DNA of 60,719 nucleotides from a virus. Position 1 is the stretch's first letter. Each line of letters begins with the position of its first letter. Shown here in pieces: positions 58,087-60,719 of this stretch. Where the stretch lies: positions 1-60,719 of IMG/VR virus record IMGVR_UViG_3300028767_000023; one strand, 5' to 3'. Below the pieces are notes generated by a model. The model made no database searches. It was not told the DNA's origin and worked only from the letters and a program-made list of their open reading frames with translations. Made by a program: the position numbers and the translations under genes.

Positions 58087-58581
58087 ATGTTAGATAAAAA
58101 AATTCACTGGAAATCTGTTTTCAATAGTGACTATCTCGGTTCATGCGACCTCGAAGACGGAAAGGATTTAAAATGTGTGATTAAGTCCGTTTCAATTCAG
58201 AAAGTAAAAGGAACAGACGGAAAGCAAAAAGACTGCAACGTAGCTCTATTTACAGACGCTACGATTAAGCCAATGATTCTGAACGCAACTAATTGCAAGG
58301 TGATAAAATCATTCACTAAAAGTGCCTATATTAACGACTGGAATAATGTTGCCGTTCAAATCTACATTAAAGGAGATGTTCAGGCATTTGGAGACGTTAC
58401 GGAAGGGTTGAGAATCCGTGAATCTCAACCAAGCATGAGTAAGCCAAAACTCAATCGAGACATGCCAGCATGGATAAAAGCAGTCGAGGCTATTAAGTCT
58501 AAATCAAAAACTATTGCAGACATTGAAAAGGTGTATGATTTAACCGGAGTTAAGGACGATCTTTTAAGAGAAGCAGTATGA
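58087..58581 (+). CDS. Conserved recombination-region protein
   Basis: The 164-residue protein starts MLDKKIHWKSVFNSDYLGSC. A beta-rich domain (CNVALFTDATIKPMILNATN, YINDWNNVAVQIYIKGDVQA) and a helical C-terminus (TIADIEKVYDLTGVKDDLL) follow. Its place four bases overlapping the exonuclease gene suggests a partner, possibly a single-stranded DNA-binding or annealing factor. No motif proves this. Confidence 0.72.
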   Translation: MLDKKIHWKSVFNSDYLGSCDLEDGKDLKCVIKSVSIQKVKGTDGKQKDCNVALFTDATIKPMILNATNCKVIKSFTKSAYINDWNNVAVQIYIKGDVQAFGDVTEGLRIRESQPSMSKPKLNRDMPAWIKAVEAIKSKSKTIADIEKVYDLTGVKDDLLREAV

Positions 58582-59174
58582 AATATTACGACATAGATCA
58601 AAACTCTGAGGAATGGGATGAAGTCAGGCGAGGCAAGTTTACAGCATCTACATTTTCAGATTTGTTTATGAAAAAGGATTCTGTTGGTTATCAAAAAGCT
58701 ATTATAAAAGTAGCTTATGAGCAAGTGACTGGCGAAAGTGAAGAATCTTATACTAACAAATGGATGCAAAGGGGACACGAAAAAGAACCTATTGCAGTTG
58801 AAAATTATGAGATTTTAACATTTAATCAAACCGAAATTGTAGGTTTTTTTGAATATAATGAGTTTGTCGGAGCTAGCCCAGACCGTAAAATAGTTGGCGA
58901 AAATGGAGGCTTAGAAATTAAGAACCCCTCATTTCAAGTTTATAACGAATACCTTGCCACGAAAAAACTTCCAAAGGCTTACTTTTGGCAAATACATGGT
59001 CAATTACTTTGCACTGGATGGGATTTTATCGACTACATGCCATTTTCAAGCCCAAAATTGAAACAAATATTAATAAGGGTTGAAAGGGATGAACCGATCT
59101 TATCTCAATTAAGAGAACAGCTTGAAATCAGTATTGAAGATGTGAAAATATTAATTAACAGGATAAAACAATAA
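58578..59174 (+). CDS. Lambda-exonuclease-type (YqaJ) recombination nuclease
   Basis: The 198-residue protein has the family pattern in order: NSEEWDEVRRGKFTASTF, then RGHEKEPIAVENYE (about 64-77), FVGASPDRKI (about 93), GLEIKNPS (about 110), and FWQIHGQLLCTGWDFIDYMP (about 135-155). The acidic SPD and EIK residues are the metal ligands of the double-strand 5'-3' exonuclease. It trims ends for strand annealing. The next gene is the leucine-rich repeat protein. Confidence 0.88.
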   Translation: MKYYDIDQNSEEWDEVRRGKFTASTFSDLFMKKDSVGYQKAIIKVAYEQVTGESEESYTNKWMQRGHEKEPIAVENYEILTFNQTEIVGFFEYNEFVGASPDRKIVGENGGLEIKNPSFQVYNEYLATKKLPKAYFWQIHGQLLCTGWDFIDYMPFSSPKLKQILIRVERDEPILSQLREQLEISIEDVKILINRIKQ

Positions 59175-59176
59175 TT

Positions 59177-60719
59177 ATGTGTGAATTTTTCTCCTTTATA
59201 AGCATGGGTGACGGGAAACCACGGTATTTCAATGCCGAAACTCGTAATCAGCTTGCAATAGACAATCCCGATAATTGGACTGTTGATTCTCACTCAAGCA
59301 TTGCATTATTTCACAGTCTCAAAGAAGATGTTGCAAACAAGTATGAGTTTCTTCCAATCTTCAACATTTTCAAGGTCGATCAGATCAACAATAAAACCGA
59401 TGACAGTGAATTAGCTAAGGCTTGGGCTGAAAAATTCGATTTCTCTGAAATTCTTAAGACTTCTAATTTTAAAATAAACCTTAGAGGAACCGGAATTACC
59501 GTCTTACCAGAAAACTTAACCGTTGGTGGTAATCTTGACATACAAGGAACCGGAATTACCGTTTTGCCAGAAGGCCTAACCGTTGGTGGCTCTCTTGACC
59601 TACGAGGAACCGGAATTACTGTTTTGCCAGAAAACTTAACCGTTGGTGGCTCTCTTGACATACAAGGAACCGGAATTACCGTTTTGCCAGAAGGCCTAAC
59701 CGTTGGTGGTAATCTTGACCTACAAGGAACCGGAATTACCGTCTTACCAGAAAACTTAACCGTTGGTGGCTATCTTGACCTACGAGGAACCGGAATTACC
59801 GTCTTGCCAGAAGGCTTAACCGTTGGTGGCTATCTTGACCTACAAGGAACCGGAATTACCGTTTTGCCAGAAGGCCTAACCGTTGGTGGCTCTCTTGACA
59901 TACAAGGAACCGGAATTACCGTTTTGCCAGAAGGCCTAACCGTTGGTGGCTCTCTTTACCTACGAGGAACCGGAATTACCGTTTTGCCAGAAAACTTAAC
60001 CGTTGGTGGTAATCTTGACCTACAAGGAACCGGAATTACCGTCTTACCAGAAGGCCTAACCGTTGGTGGCTCTCTTTACCTACAAGGAACCGGAATTACC
60101 GTCTTACCAGAAGGCCTAACCGTTGGTGGCTATCTTTACCTACGAGGAACCGGAATTACCGTCTTACCAGAAGGCCTAACCGTTGGTGGCTCTCTTAACC
60201 TACAAGGAACCGGAATTACCGTTTTGCCAGAAAACTTAACCGTTGGTGGTAATCTTGACCTACAAGGAACCGGAATTACCGTTTTGCCAGAAGGCCTAAC
60301 CGTTGGTGGCTCTCTTGACCTACGAGGAACCGGAATTACCGTTTTGCCAGAAAACTTAACCGTTGGTGGCTCTCTTGACATACAAGGAACCGGAATTACC
60401 GTTTTGCCAGAAGGCCTAACCGTTGGTGGCTCTCTTTACCTACGAGGAACCGGAATTACCGTTTTGCCAGAAAACTTAACCGTTGGTGGCTATCTTGACC
60501 TACGAGGAACCGGAATTACCGTCTTGCCAGAAGGCCTAACCGTTGGTGGCTATCTTGACATACAAGGAACCGGAATTACCGTTTTGCCAGAAAACTTAAC
60601 CGTTGGTGGCTATCTTGACATACAAGGAACCGGAATTACCGTTTTGCCAGAAGGCCTAACCGTTGGTGGCTCTCTTGACATACAAGGAACCGGAATTACC
60701 GTTTTGCCAGAAGGCCTAA
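59177..60719 (+). CDS. Leucine-rich repeat protein (N-terminal part; continues at position 1)
   Basis: The frame starts with an N-terminal domain of about 100 residues (MCEFFSFISMGDGKPRYFNA, SSIALFHSLKEDVANKYEFL, FKVDQINNKTDD). I recall this domain from phage proteins of unknown function. It then runs into about 20 copies of a 20-residue repeat of type L(T)VGG.L...GTGITVLPE(N/G). The spacing and LPE-GT.I pattern resemble bacterial leucine-rich repeats of the IpaH/YopM kind, which form a curved solenoid. No signal peptide is seen, so it is likely intracellular. Ligand unknown. Confidence 0.82.
   Translation, partial: MCEFFSFISMGDGKPRYFNAETRNQLAIDNPDNWTVDSHSSIALFHSLKEDVANKYEFLPIFNIFKVDQINNKTDDSELAKAWAEKFDFSEILKTSNFKINLRGTGITVLPENLTVGGNLDIQGTGITVLPEGLTVGGSLDLRGTGITVLPENLTVGGSLDIQGTGITVLPEGLTVGGNLDLQGTGITVLPENLTVGGYLDLRGTGITVLPEGLTVGGYLDLQGTGITVLPEGLTVGGSLDIQGTGITVLPEGLTVGGSLYLRGTGITVLPENLTVGGNLDLQGTGITVLPEGLTVGGSLYLQGTGITVLPEGLTVGGYLYLRGTGITVLPEGLTVGGSLNLQGTGITVLPENLTVGGNLDLQGTGITVLPEGLTVGGSLDLRGTGITVLPENLTVGGSLDIQGTGITVLPEGLTVGGSLYLRGTGITVLPENLTVGGYLDLRGTGITVLPEGLTVGGYLDIQGTGITVLPENLTVGGYLDIQGTGITVLPEGLTVGGSLDIQGTGITVLPEGL
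59482..60719 (+). repeat. 60-bp tandem repeat array inside the leucine-rich repeat gene
   Basis: Every 60 bases the sequence repeats without a single insertion or deletion (about 20.5 units here, 2.5 more at positions 1-155). Differences are limited to a few codons: AAC/GGC after GAA; TCT/TAT/AAT; GAC/TAC/AAC; ATA CAA or CTA CAA/CGA; and the synonymous GTT TTG/GTC TTA/GTC TTG. The contig ends in this array. Confidence 0.9.

Noticed and set aside
59380-60381. Minus-strand frames through the repeat array (PPTVKFSGKTVIPVP-type)
   Set aside because: They are mirror frames of the 60-base repeat; the plus-strand frame has an N-terminal domain, operon context and the leucine-rich pattern.
59482-60719. 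CRISPR-like regular repeat
   Set aside because: The 60-base units are contiguous without unique spacers and encode an open protein frame throughout.

Overview
The window reads as an essentially complete genome of a tailed bacteriophage of about 61 kb infecting a member of the Bacteroidota. It has a portal protein, a large and a small terminase, a capsid candidate, tail proteins and an endolysin. No integrase, excisionase or lysogeny module is visible, so the phage is probably virulent. The host is inferred from promoters of the Bacteroidota type (TTG, 18-20 bases, TAnnTTTG), low G+C, starts preceded by A/T-rich leaders rather than Shine-Dalgarno sequences, and Bacteroidota-style signal peptides. 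A large portal, no tape-measure or tail-tube gene and a giant ejection-type protein suggest a short-tailed (podovirus-like) virion. Both ends of the window lie inside one 60-bp tandem repeat array read in the same frame, so the map is probably circular (or circularly permuted) and broken inside the repeats.

Layout. (1) 55.1 kb to the right end, continuing at 1-2.8 kb, plus strand: a regulator, small early genes, an HNH endonuclease, a lambda-type exonuclease, a protein of about twenty leucine-rich repeats, two conserved early proteins and a stand-alone DnaA domain IV. (2) 2.8-7.3 kb, plus strand: an array of integron gene cassettes. Eight complete attC-like sites and one half site separate small genes, and each cassette begins with a core site that is the exact reverse complement of the inverse core of the next attC. 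No integron integrase is present. (3) 7.3-14.1 kb, plus: HNH/NinG-like protein, a wrecked adenine methyltransferase, small zinc proteins, a replication initiator, a primase-helicase, a NUMOD1 peptide, a NinB-like protein and a radical SAM enzyme, ending at a terminator at 14.2 kb. (4) 36.0-14.3 kb, minus: scaffold, capsid, connectors, portal, tail proteins and a lysis block. (5) 36.2-49.8 kb, plus: two small virion proteins, a 3170-residue polyvalent protein and the large terminase. (6) 53.6-49.8 kb, mostly minus: an internally deleted cytosine methyltransferase, membrane proteins including a zincin, the small terminase, and putative small RNAs. (7) 53.9-55.7 kb, plus: small membrane proteins, an XRE regulator and a tenth attC-like site.

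How it works together. The divergent 36.1-kb region drives the two late operons, and repeated TACAAGT motifs there look like an operator. The exonuclease, NinB/NinG-like proteins, DnaA-like protein and primase-helicase form the replication-recombination set. The polyvalent protein, co-transcribed with the terminase, is probably packaged and injected; it carries two ADP-ribosyltransferase-like domains, a zincin and a pyrophosphatase-like domain that could act on host defences.

The most striking feature is the attC cassette array inside a phage genome. Other highlights are signal peptides on virion proteins including the capsid candidate, a terminase with a second degenerate nuclease-like domain, two methyltransferases that both lost their centres, and a divergent pair of candidate non-coding RNAs.
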